Shown: positions 16,132 through 25,273 of the stretch, piece after piece
Layout of the letters: every line of letters begins with the position of its first letter
Numbering within the stretch: the stretch's first letter is position 1
Assembly (NCBI GenBank): GCA_027486845.1
Contig: JAIXOL010000078.1
Coordinates: 62,001 to 126,000 of the forward strand
Length of the DNA: 64,000 bases
Source of the DNA: Cytophagaceae bacterium
Lineage (GTDB): Bacteria > Bacteroidota > Bacteroidia > Cytophagales > Spirosomataceae
Direction: 5' to 3'
The notes under the pieces: generated by a model
What the model was told of the DNA's origin: nothing
The model's database searches: none
The model's input: the letters and a program-made list of their open reading frames with translations, nothing else
Made by a program: the position numbers and the translations under genes

Positions 16132-18735
16132 ATGAAAAAACTGAATTTTTTATTACTATTACTTTTAGGAACTGTTAGTTTGACATTCGCTCAATTTGGC
16201 GGTGGTGGCGGTGGAGGAATGCGTATGGGTGGCGGTGGCTTCCCAGGAATGAATCAACAGCAGCAACAAATCCCACAAGAAGAAATTCCGAGAGGTTCGG
16301 CAAAAATTTCTGGAAAACTTATTGATTCTACGACCAATAAAGCTGTAGAGTTTGCGTCAGTAGCTGTTTATGATAAAAATAATAAAGTAGTTGATGGTGC
16401 CATGACTGATATGAACGGCTCTTTTACCGTCAAAAACCTAGCAAAAGGCACGTATAAAGTAGTGGGTTCATTTATAGGCTACAAAAATACTGTTGTTTCG
16501 AAAGTAGAAATCAAGGCCAATAAAGAAGAAGTTAATGTTGGTAATTTGATGATGTCAACAGACACAAAAGTTTTAGGAGAGGTAACTGTAACGGGTCAAG
16601 CCTCACTAATTGAAGATAAAGTTGACCGCTTAGTGTATAATGCGGACAAAGATATTACTAGCAAGGGCGGAACTGCCGAAGATGTTCTGCGTAAAGTTCC
16701 GATGCTAACAGTTGATATGGACGGAAACGTGCAAATGCGAGGAAGTGGAAATATCAAGGTTTTGATTAATAACAAACCTTCGAGTATTTTGGCAAGTAAT
16801 GTAGCCGATGCTATTAAGCAAATTCCTGCCGATATGATTAAGCAAGTAGAAGTAATTACTTCACCATCAGCTAAATATGATGCTGAAGGTACTGCTGGTA
16901 TAATTAATATCATTACTAAGAAAAATAATCTTCAAGGCTTAACAGGTTTTGTCAATGCTGGTGCGGGTGTTCGTGGTGCAAATGCTTTTGGTAATGTAAA
17001 TTTACGAAAAAAGAAAATTGGAACGGCATTGAATTTTGGTGGAAATAGCTCATACAATACACCAGGCGATGGCTCATCTGAGCGTACTTCATCTGTTAGA
17101 GGAATTGAAACTAAATTTAAACAAACAGATAAAAATGATGTAAGACGTTTGTTTGCAAACTCACAATTGTCGATTGATTATGACATCAATCCTAAAAACT
17201 CAATGAGTTTGAGTGCAAGATATGGCGTTGGGAATTTTAATACAAGTGGCCTTCAAACTAGTTTGTTGCAAAACACGACTGGGACAATATTACAGCAATT
17301 CACGCAGGATTCTAAGAATATCCGTGGCAATAAAAGTATTGATGTTGATTTCAATTATACCAAAACATTTAAGGAGCAGGGACATGAATTGGCATTATTA
17401 GCTCAACATGGTCGTAACGTAAGAGTAACTGATTTTACTAATGATCGTTTGGGTTTGCCATTTAATAAAAGCAATAACGATGGTATAAATGGTGAAACTA
17501 CATTGCAATTAGATTATACTTATCCATTTAAGAAAAATATTTTTGAGGTTGGTGCTAAATACATTAATCGCGATGTAACAAGTAATTTTGACTTTTTCAA
17601 TTATAATAGTCAAACTGGTCAATTTGTCATTCAAGCGAATAGAACAAATAACTTTAGTTATAATCAAGACGTAGCATCAGCTTATTCAACTTTCACAATT
17701 TCCTTGCCTAAAAAATGGGGAATAAAAGCTGGAGTACGTTATGAAAATACGCAAATTACAGCTAAGTTTCAAACTTCTGATAGTAAAATCACAATTCCTT
17801 CTTACGAGAATTTTATTCCAAGTTTGTCGATTTCAAAAGATTTTCCGAAAAATCATAAGTTTAGAACAAGTTATACGCAACGTATTCAACGTCCATCTCT
17901 TGAATTCTTGAATCCATTTGTCAATTACTCTGACCCATTGAATATTTCTTACGGTAACCCATTATTAAAACCAGAATTAAGTCACAGTTTTGAATTAAAT
18001 TACAGTACTTACTTTAAAGCCAATTCGGTCAATGTGTCTGTGTTTAGAAGATTTACTGATAATAATATTACAAGTGTAAGGTCAGTAAACGAACAAGGTA
18101 TTACGACTTCTACATTCGATAATATTGGTAAAACAAACTTTTATGGTGGAAGTGTCTTTATTAACTTACAGCCGACGAAGAGTTTGAGAATTGGCGGTGG
18201 AACAAATATTACAAACAATTTGTTGAATGGCTCAATTGTAATTCCAGTATTGCAAGCTGACAAAACTTACAAAAGTACAGTTGTAGCAATATCGAACGAA
18301 GGATGGAATGCTAGCGTAAACTTCAATGCTTCTTATAATTTTACAAATGGTTGGGGAGCCCAAGCCTTTGGTTTTATGGGTAGTCGTCAAATTCAATTGC
18401 AAGGTTATCAAGGTTCTTTCCGTTATTATAATTTGGGATTGAAGAAAGAAAAAAAAAAAAAAAAAGGTAGTTTTACTTTAGGACTTGATAACCCTTTCAC
18501 GAAATCACTTAAAATATCAAGCGAATCAGGTGACCCAACTTATAAAAGTGTATCAGTACGTAATATTTACAACCGTGGAGCTCGTTTTTCAATCAATTAT
18601 ATGTTTGGTAAAATGGACTTTAACGGCGGAAATATGTTCCGTAGCAAGAAAAAAGTTAGTAATGATGATGCTAAAGCGGGTGAAGGTGATGGTGCAGCTA
18701 CCCAACAACCGGCTGGTGGTGGTCGTCCAAGATAA
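16132..18735 (+). CDS. Outer-membrane beta-barrel protein with regulatory and plug domains
   Basis: Outer-membrane protein of the TonB-receptor-like group with an OMP_b-brl_3-type barrel. Start at ATG 16132 (MKKLNFLLLLLLGTVSLTFA, signal peptide); the ATG at 16108 adds 8 unlikely residues. Order: signal peptide; Gly/Met/Gln-rich tract (about 21-50); carboxypeptidase-regulatory-like domain (about 58-145, GKLIDSTTNKAVEFASVAVY); plug (about 155-265, LRKVPMLTVDMDGNVQMRG, PSAKYDAEGTAGIINIITKK); barrel to residue 867. An uninterrupted run of 17 A at 18449-18465 encodes part of KKEKKKKK at residues 771-778 and is a slippage hotspot. The C-terminus is again Gly/Gln-rich. The ligand is unknown, and no SusD partner is adjacent. 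Confidence 0.85.
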   Translation: MKKLNFLLLLLLGTVSLTFAQFGGGGGGGMRMGGGGFPGMNQQQQQIPQEEIPRGSAKISGKLIDSTTNKAVEFASVAVYDKNNKVVDGAMTDMNGSFTVKNLAKGTYKVVGSFIGYKNTVVSKVEIKANKEEVNVGNLMMSTDTKVLGEVTVTGQASLIEDKVDRLVYNADKDITSKGGTAEDVLRKVPMLTVDMDGNVQMRGSGNIKVLINNKPSSILASNVADAIKQIPADMIKQVEVITSPSAKYDAEGTAGIINIITKKNNLQGLTGFVNAGAGVRGANAFGNVNLRKKKIGTALNFGGNSSYNTPGDGSSERTSSVRGIETKFKQTDKNDVRRLFANSQLSIDYDINPKNSMSLSARYGVGNFNTSGLQTSLLQNTTGTILQQFTQDSKNIRGNKSIDVDFNYTKTFKEQGHELALLAQHGRNVRVTDFTNDRLGLPFNKSNNDGINGETTLQLDYTYPFKKNIFEVGAKYINRDVTSNFDFFNYNSQTGQFVIQANRTNNFSYNQDVASAYSTFTISLPKKWGIKAGVRYENTQITAKFQTSDSKITIPSYENFIPSLSISKDFPKNHKFRTSYTQRIQRPSLEFLNPFVNYSDPLNISYGNPLLKPELSHSFELNYSTYFKANSVNVSVFRRFTDNNITSVRSVNEQGITTSTFDNIGKTNFYGGSVFINLQPTKSLRIGGGTNITNNLLNGSIVIPVLQADKTYKSTVVAISNEGWNASVNFNASYNFTNGWGAQAFGFMGSRQIQLQGYQGSFRYYNLGLKKEKKKKKGSFTLGLDNPFTKSLKISSESGDPTYKSVSVRNIYNRGARFSINYMFGKMDFNGGNMFRSKKKVSNDDAKAGEGDGAATQQPAGGGRPR

Positions 18736-18776
18736 TTTTAAAAAATTACACTTCAGAAATAAATTTTTATCAACTA

Positions 18777-18807
18777 AAAGCCATGCAGATTTGCATGGCT
18801 TTTTTGC
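18777..18807 (+). terminator. Intrinsic terminator after the outer-membrane barrel gene
   Basis: Perfect 11-bp stem AAAGCCATGCA/TGCATGGCTTT with loop GATT followed by a T-tract. A textbook Rho-independent terminator about 40 nt after the stop. Confidence 0.85.
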
Positions 18808-18825
18808 TTTTAAGCGATTAACTTT

Positions 18826-18833
18826 TATTTTTG
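18826..18833 (+). promoter_or_regulatory. -7 box TATTTTTG upstream of the beta-lactamase-like gene
   Basis: TAnnTTTG match 28 nt before the GTG start, directly after the preceding terminator. Confidence 0.5.
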
Positions 18834-18861
18834 TTAACTTCATCATAAACCCTTAAAAATC

Positions 18862-19770
18862 GTGAAAAAGAAACTCTCTATTCTATTAGTGTTCTGCCTA
18901 AACATAACGGTATTTGCCCAAACTTCTAAAGAAGATAAAATTTTAGAAGGCAAACTTCAAGAAACCATTGATAGATTTCGAGGGGTTGTTGGGGTTTATG
19001 TAAAAAACCTGAAAACCAATAAATTTGTGGCAATCAACGCAGATTCCATTTTTCCGACTGCGAGCATGATTAAAATTCCAATTATGGTTGGAACCGTCGA
19101 TAAAATATTAAAAGGTCAGTTAAAATACGACCAAGAAATAGTCTACAAAGATTCACTTGATTATGATGATGGTATCGTTGGCTCGCTAAAAGATGGAGCT
19201 AAATTACCACTTAATGAGGTCATGATGTTGATGTGTACCGTAAGCGATAATACTGGTAGTCTTTGGTTGCAAGCACTTGCGGGTGGTGGAATACGAATAA
19301 ATTCAATCATGGATTCCTTAGGCCTAAAAAGTACCCGTGTAAATTCTCGGACTTTAGGCCGAGAGGCAAATCGAACTGAATATGGTTGGGGACAAACAAC
19401 GCCAAGAGAAATGGCTGAATTGCTTACGATGATTCGTCAAAGAAAGGTTTTTACTCCTGATGCTTCTGATAGAATGTACAGAAATCTTGGTCGTCAATTT
19501 TGGGATGGTGAAGGTTTATCGCAATTGCCCGAAAATATTAAATATGGTAGTAAAAACGGAGCGGTTAATCGTTCACGTTCGGAAGTAGTTTTAGTACACG
19601 CACCGCACGGTGAATACGTTTATTGTCTAATTACGAAAAAACAAACTGACGAATCTTGGACACGAGAAAACGAAGGATTTGAATTGTTAAGAAAAGTAAG
19701 TGCCTTACTTTGGAATTATTACGAGCCAAAATCTAAATTCAAGCCAGTGGAAGGCTATGAAAAATGGTAA
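18862..19770 (+). CDS. Class-A-beta-lactamase-like serine hydrolase, exported
   Basis: Exported serine hydrolase of the beta-lactamase/penicillin-binding fold. Start is GTG at 18862 (MKKKLSILLVFCLNITVFAQ, signal peptide). Active-site motifs: SxxK is S68-M-I-K71, SDN is S128-D-N130, and the third motif is K231-N-G233 rather than the usual KTG or KSG. The omega-loop region has acidic residues (GREANRTEYG) but no clean ExxLN, so true beta-lactamase activity is doubtful; D-Ala-D-Ala or peptide hydrolysis is as likely. 302 residues. It converges with the Ldh gene. No regulator (AmpR/BlaI type) is adjacent. Confidence 0.8.
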   Translation: MKKKLSILLVFCLNITVFAQTSKEDKILEGKLQETIDRFRGVVGVYVKNLKTNKFVAINADSIFPTASMIKIPIMVGTVDKILKGQLKYDQEIVYKDSLDYDDGIVGSLKDGAKLPLNEVMMLMCTVSDNTGSLWLQALAGGGIRINSIMDSLGLKSTRVNSRTLGREANRTEYGWGQTTPREMAELLTMIRQRKVFTPDASDRMYRNLGRQFWDGEGLSQLPENIKYGSKNGAVNRSRSEVVLVHAPHGEYVYCLITKKQTDESWTRENEGFELLRKVSALLWNYYEPKSKFKPVEGYEKW

Positions 19771-19836
19771 GGTTGGCGAATGTGATTATTTGGAAAGAAA
19801 TATCATCACCCACAGTCAAACAAGATAATAAATTTG

Positions 19837-19863
19837 TAGGAACGTCCAATTTGGACGTTCCTA
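19837..19863. terminator. Palindromic element TAGGAACGTCC...GGACGTTCCTA (copy 2)
   Basis: Perfect 11-bp stem with loop AATTT between convergent genes, matching the element at 10105-10131 (TAGGAACGTCCAATT shared). Likely a bidirectional terminator or small dispersed palindrome. Confidence 0.7.
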
Positions 19864-19867
19864 GACG

Positions 19868-20938
19868 TTAAAATTTTACCCCAAATCTTTCACCAAGTCC
19901 TTTCAAATCTTCTATAACTTTTTCATTAAGCGGAATTCCATTTGCTAAACGTTCTTTTTCAAGTTCACGCTCTGGGTCACCAGGAATAATAACTGATTGA
20001 TTTTCAATGTGTTTGGCACTTCGGAAGCGTTCAATCCAAGTATCCATGCTTGCCTTAAATTCTTCTTTTGGGCGAAAACCATCAATTCTCATAGCTCCTA
20101 AAAAATGTCCCGTTCCTTTTCCTACTTGTTCGGCAGCTACTCCATGAAATCCAGCAGTGGCAAAAGGAGGAACCCACGGGCCAAAATTTGCTCCCGAAAG
20201 AACACCTGAAAAAATATCTACAATTGCACCTAAACCATAACCTTTGTGGCTACCATGCTCACGGTCGCCACCGAGTGGGAGCAAACCACCACCATTTTTT
20301 ACTGCATTGGCATCATCAGTTGGATTCCCTTTGGCATCTTGTACCCAACCAATTGGAGCTGATAAACCTTTTCGTTGCAATATCTCCATTTTGCCATAAG
20401 CAACGGCAGTTGAGGCAAAATCTGCTACAAAAGGTGGTTGATTGCCAGCAGGAACAGATACCGCTATCGGATTTGTACCAAGCATTTTTTCAACCGCAAA
20501 TGTCGGAACTACTAATGGTGCAGCATTGGTCATTGCCCAACCAATCATGTCGTGATGCAAAGCCAACATTGAATGATAACCAGCAATTCCGAAATGATTA
20601 GAGTTTTGTACTGAAATCCAGCCAGAACCGTAGCGTTTTGCTTTTTTTATGGCCACCTTCATAGCAAAAGGAGCAACAACCAGCCCTAAACCTTTATCGC
20701 CATCAATTACAGCCGTAGAAGGTGATTCATGTATGATTTTAATTTCGGGATTTGGATTCAGACGACCATTATCGTATAAACGAACATAACCAACCAATCG
20801 AGCAGTTCCGTGAGAATCAATGCCTCTTAAATCGGCTGAAATTAGTACATCGGCTGCAAGTTTCGCATCTTTTTTAGGGCAACCAATACTCAAAAAGATA
20901 TTTTCTGTAAAACGTCGAAGATTTTTTTCTTTAATCAT
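19868..20938 (-). CDS. Ldh family (malate/L-lactate/ureidoglycolate-type) oxidoreductase
   Basis: NAD(P)-dependent 2-hydroxyacid dehydrogenase of the Ldh_2 family. Visible signatures: ADLRGIDSHGTARLVGYVR, VQNSNHFGIAGYHSMLA (substrate and cofactor loop with the family His), TNAAPLVVPTFAVEKMLGTNP, and GHKGYGL-type HGSHKGYGLGAIVDIFSGVLSG. I start it at the ATG at 20936-20938 (MIKEKNLRRFTENIF), the usual family start; in-frame ATGs at 20956 and 21034 would add 6 or 32 residues without matching the family. Length about 356. The substrate cannot be told from sequence. Confidence 0.85.
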   Translation of the reverse strand: MIKEKNLRRFTENIFLSIGCPKKDAKLAADVLISADLRGIDSHGTARLVGYVRLYDNGRLNPNPEIKIIHESPSTAVIDGDKGLGLVVAPFAMKVAIKKAKRYGSGWISVQNSNHFGIAGYHSMLALHHDMIGWAMTNAAPLVVPTFAVEKMLGTNPIAVSVPAGNQPPFVADFASTAVAYGKMEILQRKGLSAPIGWVQDAKGNPTDDANAVKNGGGLLPLGGDREHGSHKGYGLGAIVDIFSGVLSGANFGPWVPPFATAGFHGVAAEQVGKGTGHFLGAMRIDGFRPKEEFKASMDTWIERFRSAKHIENQSVIIPGDPERELEKERLANGIPLNEKVIEDLKGLGERFGVKF

Positions 20939-21168
20939 ATACTGTGGTGCGAACATTCTATTCGCTAAATAATGTGGAGCATAAAAATTCTGTTTTGTAG
21001 AACTACTAATAAAACCACCCTTAAATAATTTCAAGCAAAATAATAAATGTTTTACAGCTAAAGCAAAGAATTTTTCTTAAAATTGTCTTTCGTTTGTGAT
21101 TATTTACAACCTATTCATATAATTAACCGTTTTGCTGACGTTTTTACAAAAACAAAAATATTCTTATT

Positions 21169-22812
21169 ATGAAAATTTATTTGCAATCGATGCTAACTTT
21201 ATTTTTTTCTAAAACAACTATTCTTAATTCCACTCTTGGGCTTGGAGCATTACTTTTTGGCTTTCATTTTCCGATTTTTTCGCAAGGACAAGTAAAAGTG
21301 GAGGCAGAAAATCAACATATTACAGTTTTCTTGAATCGTGCTCAAATTGAAGCCCATGTAAAAATGACTGTTCAAGCAGGAACTACTAAAATGATTATTG
21401 GCAATGTAGCTACTACCACAGATCCAAATAGTATTCAGATTGGTGGTAAAGGCGATGTCCTGATTATGGGTGTAAAATTTAAACAAAATTATTTGGGTAA
21501 TAAAAAACGTAGTGTTTTAGAAGATTCACTGAAAATGGCTAAAACTGAGTTTGAAGTTATTGATGTTTTGGTGAAAGTAGCTGATAATGAGCGAAATATG
21601 CTCATGGCAAATTCAAATATAAAAAATGAAAAAGACGGAGCAACTCCTGAAGATTTGAAAGAAATGTTGGATTTTTTTAGAACAAAGCTTACAGAAATTG
21701 GTACTCGACAAATGCAATTGGTTCGTCAATCGAAAGATTTACAAGATAAAATCAATCGTTTTCAGCAACAGCTTGATTCTCAAGGGACAAACCTCAATCA
21801 ACCAGCTGGCGAAATTGAATTGACATTGCAAGCAAAATCTTATTCGGCAGTTGAATTAAATTTAACTTATATCGCTAACAATGCAGGTTGGTCGCCAGTT
21901 TATGATATTCGTGCAAAAGATGTAAAAAGTAACATTGATTTGGCTTACCGTGCCAATGTTTATCAAAGTACAGGTATTGACTGGAAAAATGTAAAACTAA
22001 CGCTCTCAACGGCAAATCCATCTGAAGGTGGCACAAAACCTGAATTATATACTCAGAATGTAAGTATTTATGAGCCAGTGGTTGTTCAGACAAAAAATGT
22101 ACGTATGATGAAATTTGAAGCTCCACAGGCGATGGCTATGGAAGCCGCACCTGCAATGGCAGATGTTGCAACTTCTGCTTCAATTGTAAACACCGTCCAA
22201 TCAACTTTAGCTGTAAACTTTGATATTTCAATTCCTTACAATATTCCATCCGGTGGAAATGCTGAAATGGTTGATATTCAAAATCATTCATTACGCTCTA
22301 CTTTTAAATATTACACAGTTCCGAAATTTGATAAAGATGCTTTCTTGACTGCGATTATTACTGATTGGGAAAAATATAATTTGTTGCCAGGAACAGCCAA
22401 TGTGTATTTTGAAGGAACATTTGTAGGCACAACCGATATTGTAGGAGGCGAAGCCAAAGATTCGCTATTGATTTCGATGGGAAGAGACAAAAAGATTATT
22501 TCAAAGCGTGAAACAATTGAAGAGTTTAAATCAAGAAAGAATGTCGGTTCAAATATCCGTGAGTCGTTTGGTTATAGAATTACGCTTAGAAACACGAAGA
22601 ATGAACCAATTTCTATCGTGATGGAAGATCAAGTGCCAATTTCTCAAGATAGCCGTATTGAAGTTGAACTCGAAGATGCCATCGGAGCAGATTTCAATCG
22701 TGAAACTGGAAAACTAACTTGGAAACTAACACTCCAACCGCTCGAAAACAAAGAAGTTTTATTGAAATACAGCGTAAAGTATCCAAAAGGAAAAAATATT
22801 CAAGGACTTTAA
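21169..22812 (+). CDS. DUF4139 / MuiA-family secreted protein
   Basis: A 547-residue exported protein of the mucoidy-inhibitor MuiA family. After a long N-terminal region with a hydrophobic segment ending near PIFSQG (about residue 40), it has the N-terminal DUF4140-type beta domain (VTVFLNRAQIEAHV-like), a coiled-coil stretch (about 125-210, rich in Lys/Gln/Asp) and the C-terminal DUF4139 domain with LTYIANNAGWSPVYDIRAKD and LRNTKNEPISIVMEDQVPIS. Function is unknown. The two Met/Ala-rich insert segments (MKFEAPQAMAMEAAPAMADV) are low complexity. Confidence 0.8.
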   Translation: MKIYLQSMLTLFFSKTTILNSTLGLGALLFGFHFPIFSQGQVKVEAENQHITVFLNRAQIEAHVKMTVQAGTTKMIIGNVATTTDPNSIQIGGKGDVLIMGVKFKQNYLGNKKRSVLEDSLKMAKTEFEVIDVLVKVADNERNMLMANSNIKNEKDGATPEDLKEMLDFFRTKLTEIGTRQMQLVRQSKDLQDKINRFQQQLDSQGTNLNQPAGEIELTLQAKSYSAVELNLTYIANNAGWSPVYDIRAKDVKSNIDLAYRANVYQSTGIDWKNVKLTLSTANPSEGGTKPELYTQNVSIYEPVVVQTKNVRMMKFEAPQAMAMEAAPAMADVATSASIVNTVQSTLAVNFDISIPYNIPSGGNAEMVDIQNHSLRSTFKYYTVPKFDKDAFLTAIITDWEKYNLLPGTANVYFEGTFVGTTDIVGGEAKDSLLISMGRDKKIISKRETIEEFKSRKNVGSNIRESFGYRITLRNTKNEPISIVMEDQVPISQDSRIEVELEDAIGADFNRETGKLTWKLTLQPLENKEVLLKYSVKYPKGKNIQGL

Positions 22813-22824
22813 AAATTTTGACAA

Positions 22825-22868
22825 GAGATATTAGACAATGACATCTATTGTCCCTTGTCTAATATCTC
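22825..22868. terminator. 14-bp perfect hairpin between the MuiA-like gene and suhB
   Basis: GAGATATTAGACAA (22825-22838) and TTGTCTAATATCTC (22855-22868) pair perfectly across a 16-nt loop. It begins 12 nt after the MuiA-like stop and ends 11 nt before the suhB ATG, so it can act as terminator or attenuator. It contains TTAGACAAT, shared with repeats at 3534 and 51560. Confidence 0.65.
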
Positions 22869-22879
22869 GCTTCACAAAT

Positions 22880-23674
22880 ATGAATTTACAAGAAATTTGC
22901 CAACAAACAGTAGAAGTGGCTCAAGAAGCTGGGGCATTTATTGCCCAAGAATCAGCTAAATTTAATCGAAATTCGGTTGAGTATAAAGATGTAAACAACG
23001 TAGTATCTTATGTTGACAAAGAAACTGAAAAGTTAATCGTCAGCCGTCTGCGTGAGATTTTACCAACAGCAGGTTTCATAACAGAAGAAGGCACAGCTGA
23101 CTCCTCAGACCTTGAAGGTTTAAATTGGATTATAGATCCACTCGATGGAACAGCCAATTTTATTCATGGTTTACCCAATTATTCTGTAAGTTTGGCCTTG
23201 GCTCGTGGAAAAGAGGTTTTAGTGGGAGTGGTATATAATGTTTGTACAAAAGAAACATTTTCGGCGATTAAAGGTGGTGGTGCATTTAAAAATGGTGAAA
23301 AAATACAAGTTTCGCCAATTAAACATTTGGGGGAAAGCCTACTCGCTACTGGATTTCCGTATTATAAATTTGAAAATCAAGATAAATACTTGCTTATTTT
23401 GGAATCATTAATGCAAAAAACGCACGGTTTACGCCGAATGGGTTCAGCAGCAATTGATTTGGCTTATACAGCTTGTGGATATTTTGATGGTTTTTATGAA
23501 TACAACCTAAATTCGTGGGATATGGCCGCAGGAATTTTACTCGTAACTGAAGCGGGTGGTTTTGCCACCGATTTTTTAGGTGGAGATAACCATCTTTTTG
23601 GTGGTGATGTCGTTGTTGGTTCAGCCGTACATGCCGAACTATTGGCCGAAATTCAACGTTATTGGATAAAATAG
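22880..23674 (+). CDS. suhB: Inositol monophosphatase family protein (SuhB-like)
   Basis: Mg-dependent phosphatase of the IMPase/SuhB superfamily, cytoplasmic; likely hydrolyses inositol-1-phosphate or a related sugar phosphate. Start at ATG 22880 (MNLQEICQQTVEVAQEAG), the family start; the longer reading from 22838 would begin inside the upstream hairpin. Metal-binding motifs are TEEGT, IDPLDGTANFIHG (about residues 83-95) and NSWDMAAGILLVTEAGG. Length 264 is typical. It could also be a CysQ-like 3'(2'),5'-bisphosphate nucleotidase; SuhB fits better. Confidence 0.88.
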   Translation: MNLQEICQQTVEVAQEAGAFIAQESAKFNRNSVEYKDVNNVVSYVDKETEKLIVSRLREILPTAGFITEEGTADSSDLEGLNWIIDPLDGTANFIHGLPNYSVSLALARGKEVLVGVVYNVCTKETFSAIKGGGAFKNGEKIQVSPIKHLGESLLATGFPYYKFENQDKYLLILESLMQKTHGLRRMGSAAIDLAYTACGYFDGFYEYNLNSWDMAAGILLVTEAGGFATDFLGGDNHLFGGDVVVGSAVHAELLAEIQRYWIK

Positions 23675-23703
23675 TCAATTAATAATTGTGATTAGCAAAT
23701 TGA

Positions 23704-23711
23704 TATTTTTG
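23704..23711 (+). promoter_or_regulatory. -7 box TATTTTTG upstream of the YfiT-like gene
   Basis: TAnnTTTG match 20 nt before the ATG at 23732. Confidence 0.45.
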
Positions 23712-23731
23712 AATTAAAAATTTTCAAGTTT

Positions 23732-24265
23732 ATGGATTTAGAGAAATCGGGCTTCGTGTTGCTAAAATACCCAATTGGTGATTTTGAATATGGAAAGAAA
23801 TATTCAAAGTCTGATACTCGTATGCATATTAAAGTTTTAGAGGAATTACCCCAAAGATTAAAGGCTTTGACTGCAAAACTATCTGATGCTCAATTAGATA
23901 CACCATATCGACCCGATGGTTGGACGGTTCGTCAAGTAGTACATCACATTGCAGATAGCCATATCAATATGTTTACTCGTGTGCGTTTTGCCTTGACCGA
24001 AGAAAATCCGCCAATTAAAGGTTATGACGAAGCTGCTTGGGCATTATTACCCGACCATTCTTTGCCTATTAAGCCATCTTTGCAGATTATTGAAGGTTTA
24101 CACAAACGTATGGTAGTACTTTTCAAAAGCCTTGATAAGGAAGGTTTAAAGCAAACTTATTACCATGCAGGCTACAAGAAAACGTTTGAAATTCAGGAAG
24201 TCATTGCCATGTATGCTTGGCATTCGGAGCATCATTTTCAACACATTATTCAGGCATTAAAATGA
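23732..24265 (+). CDS. YfiT-like DinB-superfamily protein (putative bacillithiol transferase)
   Basis: A 177-residue four-helix DinB-superfamily protein. Metal-site histidines are visible in RQVVHHIADSH (about residue 74) and AWHSEHH (about 167), the pattern of Bacillus YfiT/BstA. It is expected to conjugate bacillithiol to electrophiles or act as a metal-dependent hydrolase in the cytoplasm. The conserved phrase PYRPDGWTVRQVVHHIADSH supports YfiT rather than other DinB proteins. The window also holds a BrxA bacilliredoxin (57797), in keeping with bacillithiol use. The stop overlaps the next start (ATGA). Confidence 0.85.
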   Translation: MDLEKSGFVLLKYPIGDFEYGKKYSKSDTRMHIKVLEELPQRLKALTAKLSDAQLDTPYRPDGWTVRQVVHHIADSHINMFTRVRFALTEENPPIKGYDEAAWALLPDHSLPIKPSLQIIEGLHKRMVVLFKSLDKEGLKQTYYHAGYKKTFEIQEVIAMYAWHSEHHFQHIIQALK

Positions 24266-24411
24266 TAGAAAATATATTTATTGGACTTGTTTTCTTGGGG
24301 GCGGTAGCTTATTTAGTGAATACTGTACGAAAACAATTTTCCCCAAAATCTTCTGGTTGTGCTAGTTGTGCAGGCAATTGTCAAGTTGGTAAAATAGAGA
24401 ATCCTATTTAA
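24262..24411 (+). CDS. Small FeoB-associated-type Cys-rich membrane protein
   Basis: A 49-residue protein, ATG 24262 overlapping the upstream TGA. One transmembrane helix (about residues 4-20, IFIGLVFLGAVAYLVN) is followed by a basic stretch and a Cys cluster GCASCAGNC near residue 37. This is the layout of the FeoB-associated Cys-rich family, usually found beside ferrous iron transporters; here no feoB is present, so a role in metal or thiol chemistry is inferred only from the cluster. Translationally coupled to the YfiT-like gene. Confidence 0.7.
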   Translation: MIENIFIGLVFLGAVAYLVNTVRKQFSPKSSGCASCAGNCQVGKIENPI

Positions 24412-24415
24412 AATT

Positions 24416-24454
24416 CATAAAAAAAGTGCATCTTGTGATGGCACTTTTTTTATG
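24416..24454. terminator. Bidirectional terminator
   Basis: CATAAAAAAAGTGC pairs with GCACTTTTTTTATG (14 bp), with an inner ATC/GAT extension around a TTGT loop. It serves the convergent Cys-rich and YhhQ-type genes, with T-runs on both strands. Confidence 0.85.
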
Positions 24455-24465
24455 AATCGCGTATC

Positions 24466-25248
24466 TTACATTTGAGTAAAAGTCCCTTCATCCAAAATCT
24501 GATAAGCGTGTTCTTTTCCTAAATATTTGTCAATAATATTATGAGCCAAATAGATTAATGGTGTAAGTAAAATTGCCACTGCAAATTTATAAATATAATT
24601 ATTTGTACCAGTAGTAAGTACTTCTGTAATAGTCCAATTGCCAAAAACATAAAATGCTATAAAAACCACAACAAAACTATCAATTAGTTGAGAAACTAAT
24701 GTAGAACCTGTAGCTCTCAGCCAAATCATTTTATTGTTGGTATATTTTCTAAGCCAATGAAAAACGGTAGCGTCTAAGATTTGTCCAACCAAAAAGGCCG
24801 TAATTGACCCCAAGATAATTCCAAGTCCTTGTCGGAAAATGATACCATACGCATCATTGATATTCAAGAAATTTCCTGCTTTATCTTTATTGTTATGATT
24901 TACCCAAAAATCAGCGGGTGAAACAATCGTAGAAATATAGATAATGATAAAAGCATAAGCTATCAAAATGGCTGTTAAATAAGAAATTTTCTTTACACCA
25001 CTTTTCCCAAAATACTCATTAATAATATCAGAGGTAATAAAAACAAATGGCCAGTTCAGAACCCCAGCCGACATATTAAAATTAAATTTTTGCCCAAAAA
25101 GCGGTATTTGCAATGGGTCAATGCCAAGAGTGGCTTCAACCGAAAAGATTTTAGCACCAATCACCTCCGCCACGACGGCATTGGTCAAGAAAATCCCGCA
25201 CAAAACAAGATAAAGTGTTTGTTTTTTAGTTTTTAGTGATTCTGACAT
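24466..25248 (-). CDS. yhhQ: Queuosine precursor transporter (YhhQ/VUT family)
   Basis: Polytopic inner-membrane protein (about six transmembrane segments, 260 residues) of the DUF165/VUT family, whose members import queuosine precursors (preQ0, preQ1 or queuine). Family words: TNAVVAEVIGAKIF, NWPFVFITSDIINEYFG, GQILDATVFHWLRK and LVSQLIDSFVVVFIAF. No que gene is adjacent, so salvage is the likely use. A 19-bp hairpin lies just upstream, between it and the LolD-type gene stop. Confidence 0.85.
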   Translation of the reverse strand: MSESLKTKKQTLYLVLCGIFLTNAVVAEVIGAKIFSVEATLGIDPLQIPLFGQKFNFNMSAGVLNWPFVFITSDIINEYFGKSGVKKISYLTAILIAYAFIIIYISTIVSPADFWVNHNNKDKAGNFLNINDAYGIIFRQGLGIILGSITAFLVGQILDATVFHWLRKYTNNKMIWLRATGSTLVSQLIDSFVVVFIAFYVFGNWTITEVLTTGTNNYIYKFAVAILLTPLIYLAHNIIDKYLGKEHAYQILDEGTFTQM

Positions 25249-25273
25249 TTTTTATTTAATGTAGAGTGATGAA

